Origin: Acidobacteriota bacterium
GTDB lineage: Bacteria > Acidobacteriota > Thermoanaerobaculia > Multivoradales > JBCCEF01
DNA: 47,017 nt
Reading direction: 5' to 3'
Assembly (NCBI GenBank): GCA_039030395.1
Contig: JBCCEF010000015.1
Span: forward strand, 1 to 47,017
Shown: piece after piece, positions 16,571 through 23,990 of the stretch
Layout of the letters: each line of letters opens with the position of its first letter
Numbering within the stretch: the stretch's first letter is position 1
Notes under the pieces: generated by a model
The model's input: only the letters and a program-made list of their open reading frames with translations
Databases searched by the model: none
Told to the model about the DNA's origin: nothing
Position numbers and translations under genes: made by a program

Positions 16571-18289
16571 ATGCAGACTTTGACTTCGCCCTCCAGGCCG
16601 CCGCTCCATGCTCGCGCCAGGCACTGCCTGACGGCTTGCTCGCTGCTGGTTGGTGCTGCCACCCTGTGCTGCGGGCCACCACCTCCGGTCTCCGAACTGG
16701 CGCAAGCTCTTCCGGTGGCACCGGGTACCAACGTCCTGGTCGTCACCTTTGACGCCCTGCGTGCCGATCGGCTCGGTGCCTACGGCTACGAGCGGCCCAC
16801 CTCGCCGAGGATCGACGACTTCGCCCACGAGGCAGTGGTCTTCGAGCGCGCCTGGTCGACGGCACAGGCGACGCCGACCTCCTTCGCCGCCGCCTTCACC
16901 GGTCGTTGGCCGAGCCGCGTCTTTCAAGGCTGGGAGTTGGTTCCCGACGTCCCGACCGTCGCCCAGACTTTCGCCGCTGCCGGCTACCAGACCCGATTCG
17001 TCTCGGCTCAAGTGCAACTGGTGCCGGTGCGCGGCTTCGGCCGTGGCTTTGAACGCTACGAGATCATGCTGAGGACGCCGGAGAACGATGCCGACAACGA
17101 CAACGTAGTCGACGACGAGGCGGTGCTCGAACGCTTCGTCAACTGGCTCCGCAAAGAGGCTCGGCCGCCGTTTTTCGCCTGGATTCATTTCATGGCTCCC
17201 CACTCCCCCTATCGCGTTCGGCCACAATCGGCTCATCTCTACCGGGCAGGCTATACGGGACGTTTCGCTACCACCACCGGCCACACCTTTTCGATCGAGA
17301 CGGACGACGAATTGGAGCGAGTCCGGGATCTCTACGACGGCCAGGTACTCTTTGCCGACCGCACCTTCGGCCGCCTCCTCGACACGGTGGAGGAACAGGG
17401 GCTGGCCGGCAGCACCGTGGTCGTTCTCAGTACCGATCACGGCGAAGAGCTGATGGACCACGGCGGTGTCCAGCACTCGACGGTCTTCGAGGAGGTCATC
17501 CGGATTCCACTGATGATCCGACATCCCACCACCCGACGCGCGCAGCGCAGCCATCTACCGGTCTCGAACGTCGACCTCTTCCCAACCCTGGTCGAGATGG
17601 CCGGCCTGGAGCCGCCGGCCGGGCTCGACGGCGACTCGCTGCTCGGTCCGCTCGACGAGAACAGGTTGCGGCTGGCGATCGCCATGACCCATCGCACCGA
17701 CCACTTCGTCGCGGCGGCGCGGGGCAACGAGAAAGTGATCGTCGACTGCCGTCAGGCGACAGGTGCGCTCTACGATCTAGCCGCCGACCCCGGCGAGCAC
17801 GACAACCTAGTGGACCGCAGGCGCCGCCGGTACCATGAATTGATCGGCGAAGTCACCGAGCGCCTGGGAAGCTCCCCCTGTCGGGCGGTCAAACAGGCGA
17901 TTGGCGGCCGGGCGGAAGACGCTGGACTGGACGAAGAGACCCGCGAAGGCCTCATCGCCCTTGGGTATTTAGGTGGCGGCAACCGAGCAGCGTCACCCAG
18001 AGAATCGGGCGAAGGGCTTTGGGCCGAACCCGATCCGATCCTGGCCTGCGAAGGTCTGATGATCGGGCGCACCCTGCTGTCATGGCGGTTCAAAGACGCC
18101 ACGGGACCGCTGGAGATCCGCGTGGGTGCGCCGGACGGCAATCTGTTGGGGTCCGTCCCAACCGTCGGTTCGATTGCCACCGGTTCTTGGGTGACCGACG
18201 GTATGGAATTCTTCGTCGTCTCGCCCAGCCTCGGCGAGGTTCTCGCGTCGCGCTCCGTCGCGGTGACCATGGAAGGTTGCCCGGGCTGA
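16571..18289 (+). CDS. Sulfatase-fold hydrolase, exported
   Basis: The 572-residue protein has an Arg-rich N-terminus followed by a signal segment (LTACSLLVGAATLCC); a lipid anchor is possible but the lipobox is poor. The alkaline-phosphatase superfamily metal site is intact: VVTFDALRADRLGAYGYERP (Asp61, Asp66), FMAPHSPY (His211), LSTDHGEELMDHGG (Asp289, His290), and DLFPTLVEMAG. The nucleophile position reads ATPTSFAAAFTG, so Thr101 stands where sulfatases have formylglycine Cys/Ser. A phosphodi- or phosphomonoesterase or phosphotransferase activity is therefore as likely as sulfatase. About residues 455-572 are an extra C-terminal beta-rich segment. It resembles the gene at 4591, but this copy has the metal residues. 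Confidence 0.85.
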   Translation: MQTLTSPSRPPLHARARHCLTACSLLVGAATLCCGPPPPVSELAQALPVAPGTNVLVVTFDALRADRLGAYGYERPTSPRIDDFAHEAVVFERAWSTAQATPTSFAAAFTGRWPSRVFQGWELVPDVPTVAQTFAAAGYQTRFVSAQVQLVPVRGFGRGFERYEIMLRTPENDADNDNVVDDEAVLERFVNWLRKEARPPFFAWIHFMAPHSPYRVRPQSAHLYRAGYTGRFATTTGHTFSIETDDELERVRDLYDGQVLFADRTFGRLLDTVEEQGLAGSTVVVLSTDHGEELMDHGGVQHSTVFEEVIRIPLMIRHPTTRRAQRSHLPVSNVDLFPTLVEMAGLEPPAGLDGDSLLGPLDENRLRLAIAMTHRTDHFVAAARGNEKVIVDCRQATGALYDLAADPGEHDNLVDRRRRRYHELIGEVTERLGSSPCRAVKQAIGGRAEDAGLDEETREGLIALGYLGGGNRAASPRESGEGLWAEPDPILACEGLMIGRTLLSWRFKDATGPLEIRVGAPDGNLLGSVPTVGSIATGSWVTDGMEFFVVSPSLGEVLASRSVAVTMEGCPG

Positions 18290-18298
18290 CCCACTCAA

Positions 18299-18385
18299 CG
18301 GTTCGGCTCTGGTGAGGCCGGCAAGCGGGCAGATCTGGTGTTACTGGCAGCCCCGAGCTTGCTCGGCCGCTGCACAAGATCGTAG
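18299..18385 (+). pseudogene. Remnant of an amidohydrolase (hutI-like) 3' end
   Basis: In the frame of 18311, this stretch encodes GSGEAGKRADLVLLAAPSLL and ends at TAG 18383-18385. It closely parallels the hutI C-terminus here (GSIEAGKRADLVLLDAPNLL, about 10470-10525), including long runs of identical bases such as GATCTGGTG. No start, ribosome site or metal-binding part is present, so it is a decayed or truncated copy, not a gene. The 'GxxEAGKRADLVLL' motif is shared by several amidohydrolases, so the parent need not be hutI itself. It abuts the TIR-FtsZ gene and may mark an insertion or recombination scar. Confidence 0.65.
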
Positions 18386-18408
18386 CTTGGACTAGAGAGG
18401 CAGAAGGT

Positions 18409-19899
18409 ATGGCCACAGAAACCGCACACGTTTTCGTAAGCTATAGCCAACAAGACATATTTTGGCTCAATCGATTGACCGTACATCTGCGCCCGCTTGT
18501 ACGGAAGTTCGGTCTCGACGTTTGGTCCGACACCCGACTCGAGGCCGGCGCAGACTGGCAAGGCGAAATAGATGCTGCCATCCGCAAGGCTCGGGTGGCG
18601 ATATTGCTCGTTAGCGCCGACTTCCTAGGATCTGACTTCATAGCCGACAACGAACTGCCCCCTCTGCTCGAGAAAGCCGAGCGAGAGGGAACTCTCATCC
18701 TGCCAGTTGTCGTCAGTCCCTGCAGATTTCTTGAAACCAGAGAACTCTCTCAGTTTCAATCCGTCAACAATCCGTCTCGTCCACTCTTGGCTATCAGCAA
18801 GGCCGAGCAAGAGCATGTCTTCTTGAATCTTGCTATCCGTATCGAGAAAGAGCTGAAGCGTCTATCACCTCTCGGCCTCACGACCGCCGATCGAAGCCCT
18901 ACCGTCTCAAAGGCCACCACAGGACCCGTCATCAAAGCGGTAGGAATTGGTGGAGGTGGGTGCAATACGATCGAACATATCGCTGAACGAGGGCTCAAGG
19001 GAGTTGAGCTGACATGCTTGAATACCGACGTGCAAGCGCTAACGGGACGATCTGCTGACCATGTGATTCAGATTGGCAAAAATCTCACCCGAGGACTCGG
19101 AGCAGGAGGCGACCCCAAAATTGGAAATCGAGCGGCACTCGAATCCGAAGAGGAAATACGAAACCTCCTCGCTCCGACAGACCTCTTATTCGTAACCGCC
19201 GGCATGGGTGGGGGAACCGGTACAGGTGGCATTCCGGTTTTGACACGAATCGCCAAGGATCTTGGCGTTCTTTGCGTTGCAGTCGTCACAAAGCCGTTCG
19301 GCTTTGAGGGAAAAGTACGATCGAGAGTGTCCAGCACCGGAATCAAAGACCTACTGAAATACGTCGACTCTCTGATAGTGATTCCCAACGACAGGGTGTT
19401 CGCCGTAGTAGATTCTCAGGAGTCCCTCCATGCAGCCTTCGCTCGTGTCAACGAAGTACTGAGATGGATTGTTGAAGGCATCTCATACCTCCTACTTCAA
19501 CCAGGCCTCATCAACGTCGACTTCGCCGACCTTCGAACGGCCATGAAGGCAAAGGGATACGCAAAGATGGGAACTGGCATCATCTCAAAGGAAACAGCAA
19601 CAGCCAGAGAGGCAGCTTTAACAGCGCTAGAAAACCCTCTTACCGAAGACCTTGTACCCGGAAGCGAGCAGAGCGTCCTAGTCAATGTCGTCGGAGGTGA
19701 GGACCTGACGATTGGAGACATCGAGCTTGCGGGAGCCGAGATCGGCCGACGCTTCCCGGAAGCCACCGTCATAACGGGCACTGCGATCTCAAAAGAACTC
19801 AAGGGGGAAATCCGTGTAACTGTTGTTGCGACAGGATATACAGATGTCAACAGCGAATTGACCAGCCTCAGCGGAACAAAAATGTGGACAGCCGAGTAG
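18409..19899 (+). CDS. TIR-FtsZ fusion protein, putative defence effector
   Basis: The protein has 496 residues in one uninterrupted frame, with GAGAGG eight bases before the ATG. Residues 6-150 form a TIR domain: HVFVSYSQQD at the start, DTRLEAGADWQGEIDAAI (41-58), AILLVSADFLGSDFIADNEL (64-83), where Glu82 is at the position of the catalytic Glu of TIR NADases. A linker (151-173) joins it to a complete FtsZ core (174-478): AVGIGGGGCNTIEHI, LNTDVQALTG, IQIGKNLTRGLGAGGDP, the tubulin signature GMGGGTGTG (265-273), VAVVTKPFGFEGK, LIVIPNDRVF, T7 loop NVDFADLRTAM (Asn369, Asp371, Asp374), and ELKGEIRVTVVATGY. The FtsZ C-terminal linker and tail are absent. GC is low (sampled lines 43-58%) with codons ATA and TTA, unlike its neighbours, which suggests transfer. 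GTP-controlled clustering of TIR domains is my inference. Confidence 0.95.
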   Translation: MATETAHVFVSYSQQDIFWLNRLTVHLRPLVRKFGLDVWSDTRLEAGADWQGEIDAAIRKARVAILLVSADFLGSDFIADNELPPLLEKAEREGTLILPVVVSPCRFLETRELSQFQSVNNPSRPLLAISKAEQEHVFLNLAIRIEKELKRLSPLGLTTADRSPTVSKATTGPVIKAVGIGGGGCNTIEHIAERGLKGVELTCLNTDVQALTGRSADHVIQIGKNLTRGLGAGGDPKIGNRAALESEEEIRNLLAPTDLLFVTAGMGGGTGTGGIPVLTRIAKDLGVLCVAVVTKPFGFEGKVRSRVSSTGIKDLLKYVDSLIVIPNDRVFAVVDSQESLHAAFARVNEVLRWIVEGISYLLLQPGLINVDFADLRTAMKAKGYAKMGTGIISKETATAREAALTALENPLTEDLVPGSEQSVLVNVVGGEDLTIGDIELAGAEIGRRFPEATVITGTAISKELKGEIRVTVVATGYTDVNSELTSLSGTKMWTAE

Positions 19900-19916
19900 A
19901 TCCGACAGGAATCAAA

Positions 19917-19947
19917 AGGAGACCGACGGGAACGGAGACCGTCTCCT
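19917..19947 (+). terminator. Hairpin between TIR-FtsZ and the LolA-like gene
   Basis: AGGAGAC (19917-19923) pairs with GTCTCCT (19941-19947). An alternative inner pairing, GGAGAC/GTCTCC, uses bases 19934-19939. There is no T-run after it, so it may be a weak terminator, an attenuator or an mRNA-stabilising stem and not a classical intrinsic terminator. Confidence 0.35.
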
Positions 19948-19989
19948 GTTCGTAGATCAGAAGAAGCAAACCATGAAACGGGAGTCACG

Positions 19990-20868
19990 ATGACGCGTCA
20001 AAAAAACGTTCTTGCGAACACTCTCATCACCCTTGCGGTGATTGCAACGACGATCTTCACGTCGACCGCAGAGGGCGAAGAGGCACCAAGCCTCGCTCCG
20101 TTCGTCGACCAGTATTCCAGCATCGAAAGCGTGTACATGAAAGCCTCGGCGGTCGTCTACATCGGCACACCGGAGGGTACTCGCGAGGGAAATGTTTCCT
20201 TCGAGTACTGGGAGGCCGACAACAGATACCGAATCAACAGCCGAGCCGACAAAGAGCTCGGTCTAGCAGAGGATACGGATGTCGCATTCGACGGGGAACA
20301 ATTTCAAATCTGGCTCTTGGAGTCGGACATCCTGTCGATGGGCAAAGAGGACTCCAGAAATCCAACGGCTGCGATGATGAATCCCCTCTTCCTACCGGTG
20401 GATTTTCTTCGCACTGCCGATTCCGGAGATCTGCTGCTTCGATTGTCGGATGTCGTCGAACGAGCCGGCCAAGTCGAGAATGCCGAGCCGATCCCGGCCG
20501 CAGCATCGGCAAGTACGGCAGGTCAGCTCGCGTTCGTCGCGAAAGACGATAGTGGAAGTTACCAAGTCAGCGTCGCGCGGCATGCCGAAATGTGGGTGCC
20601 GGAGACGATCTCTCAGAGGAAGAGCGATTCTGGAATTCTCGGCAAAATCGAACTCAAGGACTACCGGTCGGTCGATGGAATCGTCCTGCCGCAAAGCCTT
20701 TCGGCGAGCGCTCTGGACGACCAGGGCCAGCCGGTGATGCGAGCCGAAGTGTTGGTGACGGACCTTGAGGTGAATCAGCCCATCCCGGACAGCGTCTTCG
20801 CCCTTGCGGGAACCGAGAAGACCAAGCGAAGGAACTCGGACACCCAGAACTCCTCCAACCCACCGTGA
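19990..20868 (+). CDS. LolA-like secreted protein
   Basis: The 292-residue protein has a GGGAG ribosome site and a Sec signal (LANTLITLAVIATTIFTSTAEG). About residues 35-270 show the alternating strand pattern of LolA/LolB/outer-membrane lipoprotein-sorting folds: an early helix (APFVDQYSSIESVYMKASAV), NVSFEYWEADNRYRI, TDVAFDGEQFQIWLL, IELKDYRSVDGIVLPQSL, and a final DLEVNQPIPDSVFAL. The last pattern, 'VN.PIPDS.F', is typical of DUF4292/LolA-like domains. The protein is probably periplasmic and binds a hydrophobic ligand. Its GC is intermediate (about 52% in one sampled line), like the TIR-FtsZ gene 90 bases upstream, so it may share that history. A functional link is unproven. Confidence 0.75.
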   Translation: MTRQKNVLANTLITLAVIATTIFTSTAEGEEAPSLAPFVDQYSSIESVYMKASAVVYIGTPEGTREGNVSFEYWEADNRYRINSRADKELGLAEDTDVAFDGEQFQIWLLESDILSMGKEDSRNPTAAMMNPLFLPVDFLRTADSGDLLLRLSDVVERAGQVENAEPIPAAASASTAGQLAFVAKDDSGSYQVSVARHAEMWVPETISQRKSDSGILGKIELKDYRSVDGIVLPQSLSASALDDQGQPVMRAEVLVTDLEVNQPIPDSVFALAGTEKTKRRNSDTQNSSNPP

Positions 20869-20977
20869 GAAGCGACAGCGCGGCTCGAGAGCGGGTTGAC
20901 CCGCAGCGCGGGTCCGGCCACCGGAAGAACCCGTTCCGTGCCGTCCGCGCCCACCCCCCGATGGTATCCTCGCCGCC

Positions 20978-22489
20978 GTGAAGGCTCTTGCCGGCAGGCT
21001 TCTGCTCGTTTGCTCCGCCGCCGTTCTGGCGCTCTCCCCGGCCCTGGCGCAGCCCGCCACCTCGGTGAGTTCGGTGTCCTCCGTGATGACCGCCGAAGGA
21101 CCGTTGTTCCCACTGCAGCCGCTGGTGGATCAGCTCGGCGGCACGCTGACGCCGGGACCCGATGATCAGGGCTTTCGCCTGCAGCTCGATGAGCACACCT
21201 ACATCTTCGGCCCGGAGAGCGGCTCGCTGGTGGTGGACGACGAGGAACTGGTGCCGCTGCGGCCCGCCCCCATCGGCGGGTCGCAGGGAATTCAGGTGCC
21301 CCTCGCCTTCCTGCGGGCGACCTTCGGTGAGGTGATGGGCTACCGCTTCGGCTGGATCGAGGCGGAATCTCGGCTGGTGATCGAGCCCCGCGGCTCGCGG
21401 GAGCTGCCGGTACTGGTGGACGTGGTCAACCTGCAAGGGTTGACCACCGTGGTGCTGCAGTTTCCCGAAGCCCCGCGCTACCGGGTGGAGGATTCCCTCG
21501 GCGGCCCGGTGCTCCACCTGCTCGACGACCGCATCGCCCCCACCGCCTGGCGCTTCGAAGACAGCGATCCGCTGGTACGCAACATTAAGATTCGCGACCG
21601 CCGGGTGGAGCTGGACATCTCCGTGGATGCCTCCTACGACACCTACACTCTGGAGTCCCCCTTCCGGGTGGTGTTCGATGTGCACCCGCGCAGTCAGCGT
21701 TCGGCGACCCTGCCCTCGAACGACCTGATCGAGCCCCCGCGGCCGAGCGCCGGCCTTCGCACCATCGTGCTGGACCCCGGTCACGGCGGCGGCGAGACCG
21801 GCGCCCTGGGTCCCTCCGGCACGCAGGAAAAGGATCTCACCCTGCTGCTCGCCCGGGCCCTCAAGACGCGCTTGGAGAGCCGCCTGCCGGTACGGGTGCT
21901 GCTCACCCGTACCGAGGACACGGAACTGGCCCACGACAGCCGCACCGCCCTGGCCAACCAGAACAAAGCGGACCTGTTCATCTCCCTCCACCTGAACTCC
22001 GTCGCCGGCGGCAAGAGCGCCCACGGCGCCGAGACCTATTTCTTGAGCCTGCAGGCGAGCGACGCCCGAGCGGCGCGCTCGGCGGAGTGGGAAAACCAGG
22101 GCGCCGATGCGGGCAGCGAGACACCGCCGCCGTCGGACGCCGGCGACCCGCTCTACGATCTCCAGCTCATCCTGTGGGACCTCGCCCAGAGCGAACACCT
22201 GATCGAAAGCCAGCGCCTCGCGGCCCTCATCCAGGAAGAGCTGAACGGCGCCCTCGGCCTGCGCGACCGCGGGGTGAAGCAGGCGCCCTTCCGGGTACTG
22301 ATGGGGGCGGCCATGCCGGCGGTGTTGGTAGAGCTGGGCTTCATCAGCAATCCCGAGGAGGAGCGCAAGCTGCAGGACGCCGGCTACCGCTCCCAGCTCG
22401 TGGACGCGGTAACCCGCGCGGTGGTGCGCTTCCGGGCGATGATCGAAGGCCATTCCGTAGACGACGAGGCCACGGAGCCGACGGAATGA
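20978..22489 (+). CDS. N-acetylmuramoyl-L-alanine amidase (Amidase_3)
   Basis: The 503-residue exported enzyme starts at GTG 20978 with signal peptide KALAGRLLLVCSAAVLALSP. About residues 40-120 resemble a copper-amine-oxidase-N/stalk fold (VVDDEELVPLRPAPIGG). About 140-235 are an AMIN-like domain that would target the enzyme to peptidoglycan or the septum (FRVVFDVHPR). The catalytic zinc domain starts at TIVLDPGHGGGETGALG, with the usual second part LFISLHLNSVAGGKSAHGAE, and ends with AVLVELGFISNPEEERKL holding the catalytic Glu. It cleaves the MurNAc-L-Ala bond of peptidoglycan. The stop overlaps the GerMN gene start (ATGA). Confidence 0.93.
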   Translation: MKALAGRLLLVCSAAVLALSPALAQPATSVSSVSSVMTAEGPLFPLQPLVDQLGGTLTPGPDDQGFRLQLDEHTYIFGPESGSLVVDDEELVPLRPAPIGGSQGIQVPLAFLRATFGEVMGYRFGWIEAESRLVIEPRGSRELPVLVDVVNLQGLTTVVLQFPEAPRYRVEDSLGGPVLHLLDDRIAPTAWRFEDSDPLVRNIKIRDRRVELDISVDASYDTYTLESPFRVVFDVHPRSQRSATLPSNDLIEPPRPSAGLRTIVLDPGHGGGETGALGPSGTQEKDLTLLLARALKTRLESRLPVRVLLTRTEDTELAHDSRTALANQNKADLFISLHLNSVAGGKSAHGAETYFLSLQASDARAARSAEWENQGADAGSETPPPSDAGDPLYDLQLILWDLAQSEHLIESQRLAALIQEELNGALGLRDRGVKQAPFRVLMGAAMPAVLVELGFISNPEEERKLQDAGYRSQLVDAVTRAVVRFRAMIEGHSVDDEATEPTE

Positions 22490-23121
22490 CCGCCCTCCGG
22501 CGCGGACCCCTTTGGGGCTTTGCGCTGCTGGTCACGATCTGGATCGGCTGCGGCGGCGCCGCACCCTCGGCCGAAGACGACACGACGGCGGACGACACCC
22601 GGACCTCCGGCCAGACGATCAACCTCTACTTTCCGGGCGAGGGCGGCCTACTCTATCCGGACCCGCGGGACCTCACCCTCACCGGCTCGCCGGAAGAGCG
22701 GGTACGCCGGGTGCTCGATGCACTCCTCGAAGGCCCACGGCAGGAATCCCTCCAGGCAATCTTCAGCCGCCCGACGGAGGTGGTCGGGGTGTACCTGACG
22801 GATTCCGGCCTGGCCTACATCGACCTGGCACCGGCCGGTGTGACCGCCAAAGCCGAAGCGACGCAAGAGGGCGACGGGCCGGTGGAAACCCCCGAGGTGG
22901 AGACCTGGACTCCTGAGGCCGGATCCCTCCAGGAGATCCAGATGGCCTACAGCCTGGTGAATTCAGTGGTACTCAACGTGCCGGAAGTCACCCGCGTGGT
23001 GCCTCTGTGGATGGGCGAACAATCGATGACCTTCGCCGGCCACCTCGACACCTCCCGCCCGCTGGCCGCGGCGCCGGACCTGATCGCGCGGCCGAAGGCG
23101 GACGCGGACCCCCAGGCTTGA
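22486..23121 (+). CDS. GerMN-domain lipoprotein
   Basis: The 211-residue protein starts at ATG 22486, overlapping the amidase stop. Its N-terminus (LWGFALLVTIWIGCGG) looks like a lipoprotein signal with Cys at about 22, though Trp at -3 is atypical. The GerMN (sporulation/germination-like) domain covers about residues 45-195: INLYFPG, LYPDPRDLTLTGSPEERVRR, VLDALLEGP, GLAYIDL, QMAYSLVNSVVLNVPEVTRV. In non-sporulating bacteria GerMN proteins sit beside amidases, murI and rph, as here, and are thought to act in envelope or peptidoglycan metabolism. An acidic insert lies at about 125-145. Confidence 0.87.
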   Translation: MTALRRGPLWGFALLVTIWIGCGGAAPSAEDDTTADDTRTSGQTINLYFPGEGGLLYPDPRDLTLTGSPEERVRRVLDALLEGPRQESLQAIFSRPTEVVGVYLTDSGLAYIDLAPAGVTAKAEATQEGDGPVETPEVETWTPEAGSLQEIQMAYSLVNSVVLNVPEVTRVVPLWMGEQSMTFAGHLDTSRPLAAAPDLIARPKADADPQA

Positions 23122-23128
23122 GGTCCTC

Positions 23129-23986
23129 TTGCACCCGGTAGGACCGCGGGATCTCACGTCCCTCGTCGAGCATCGGCAGCGCCCGATCGGCGTCTTCGAC
23201 TCCGGCATTGGCGGCCTGACCGTCGCCGCCGCCCTGCGGCGCCGGCTACCGATGGAGTCGATCGTCTACCTGGGCGATACGGCGCGCCTGCCCTACGGCA
23301 ACAAATCTCCTGAGACGGTGCGACGCTACACCCGCCGCAACGTGGACTTTCTCCTCGACCGCGGCGTCAAAGCGGTGGTGGTGGCCTGCAACACCGCCTC
23401 CGCACTCGCCCTCGATGAACTCCACCCGGAAGTGCCGATCTGGGGGGTGATCGGACCCGGCGCGCGGCGCGCCGCGGAGACCTCCGGCGGCCGCGTAGCG
23501 GTGATCGCCACCCGCGCCACGGTTCTTTCCGGCGCCTACCAGCGCGCCCTGGAGGCCGAACGGTCGGACCTCGCCATCGAAAGCCGCGCCTGCCCGCTCT
23601 TCGTGCCGCTGGTCGAGGAGGGCTGGCACGACGACGCGATCACCGAAGAGGTGGCCCGGCGTTACCTTGCGCCGCTCTTCGACTGGGGGGCGGACACGCT
23701 GGTTCTCGGCTGCACCCACTACCCCCTGCTGCGGCCGGTGCTGGCGCGGGTCGCGGGGCCGGAGGTCACCCTGGTGGACTCCGCGGACGCCGTCGCCGAC
23801 GCGGTGGCCGAGGGCCTGGCGACGGCGGATCTCCTGACCGAGATGACCGAACCCTTCCTAGAACTGTGCGTCACCGATGGCGACGAAGCCTTCCGCAACT
23901 TCGCCGGCCGCATCCTCGATCAGCCGCGGCCACCGATGGAATGGGTGGATGTGACGGAATTCGGCCTCCCCGAAGGGGTACGATAG
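23129..23986 (+). CDS. murI: Glutamate racemase
   Basis: The 285-residue enzyme interconverts L- and D-glutamate for peptidoglycan synthesis. The substrate loop PIGVFDSGIGGLTVAAAL, YLGDTARLPYGNKS, and both catalytic cysteines are visible: VACNTASA (Cys87) and LGCTHYPLL (Cys195). A TTG start at 23129 fits an N-terminal extension of about 18 residues before the conserved PIGVFDS; the exact start is uncertain. It follows the amidase and GerMN genes and precedes rph, a common cell-wall/RNA gene neighbourhood. Confidence 0.95.
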   Translation: MHPVGPRDLTSLVEHRQRPIGVFDSGIGGLTVAAALRRRLPMESIVYLGDTARLPYGNKSPETVRRYTRRNVDFLLDRGVKAVVVACNTASALALDELHPEVPIWGVIGPGARRAAETSGGRVAVIATRATVLSGAYQRALEAERSDLAIESRACPLFVPLVEEGWHDDAITEEVARRYLAPLFDWGADTLVLGCTHYPLLRPVLARVAGPEVTLVDSADAVADAVAEGLATADLLTEMTEPFLELCVTDGDEAFRNFAGRILDQPRPPMEWVDVTEFGLPEGVR

Positions 23987-23990
23987 CCCG

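Noticed and set aside
18409-19899. The FtsZ part as the host's normal division gene
   Set aside because: No mur/fts/ddl neighbours, an N-terminal TIR domain in frame, no C-terminal tail, and low G+C relative to the surroundings.
20654-22453. 599-codon minus-strand open frame opposite the amidase
   Set aside because: A shadow of the clear Amidase_3 gene; its His/Gln/Gly-rich composition is typical of antisense frames in GC-rich DNA.
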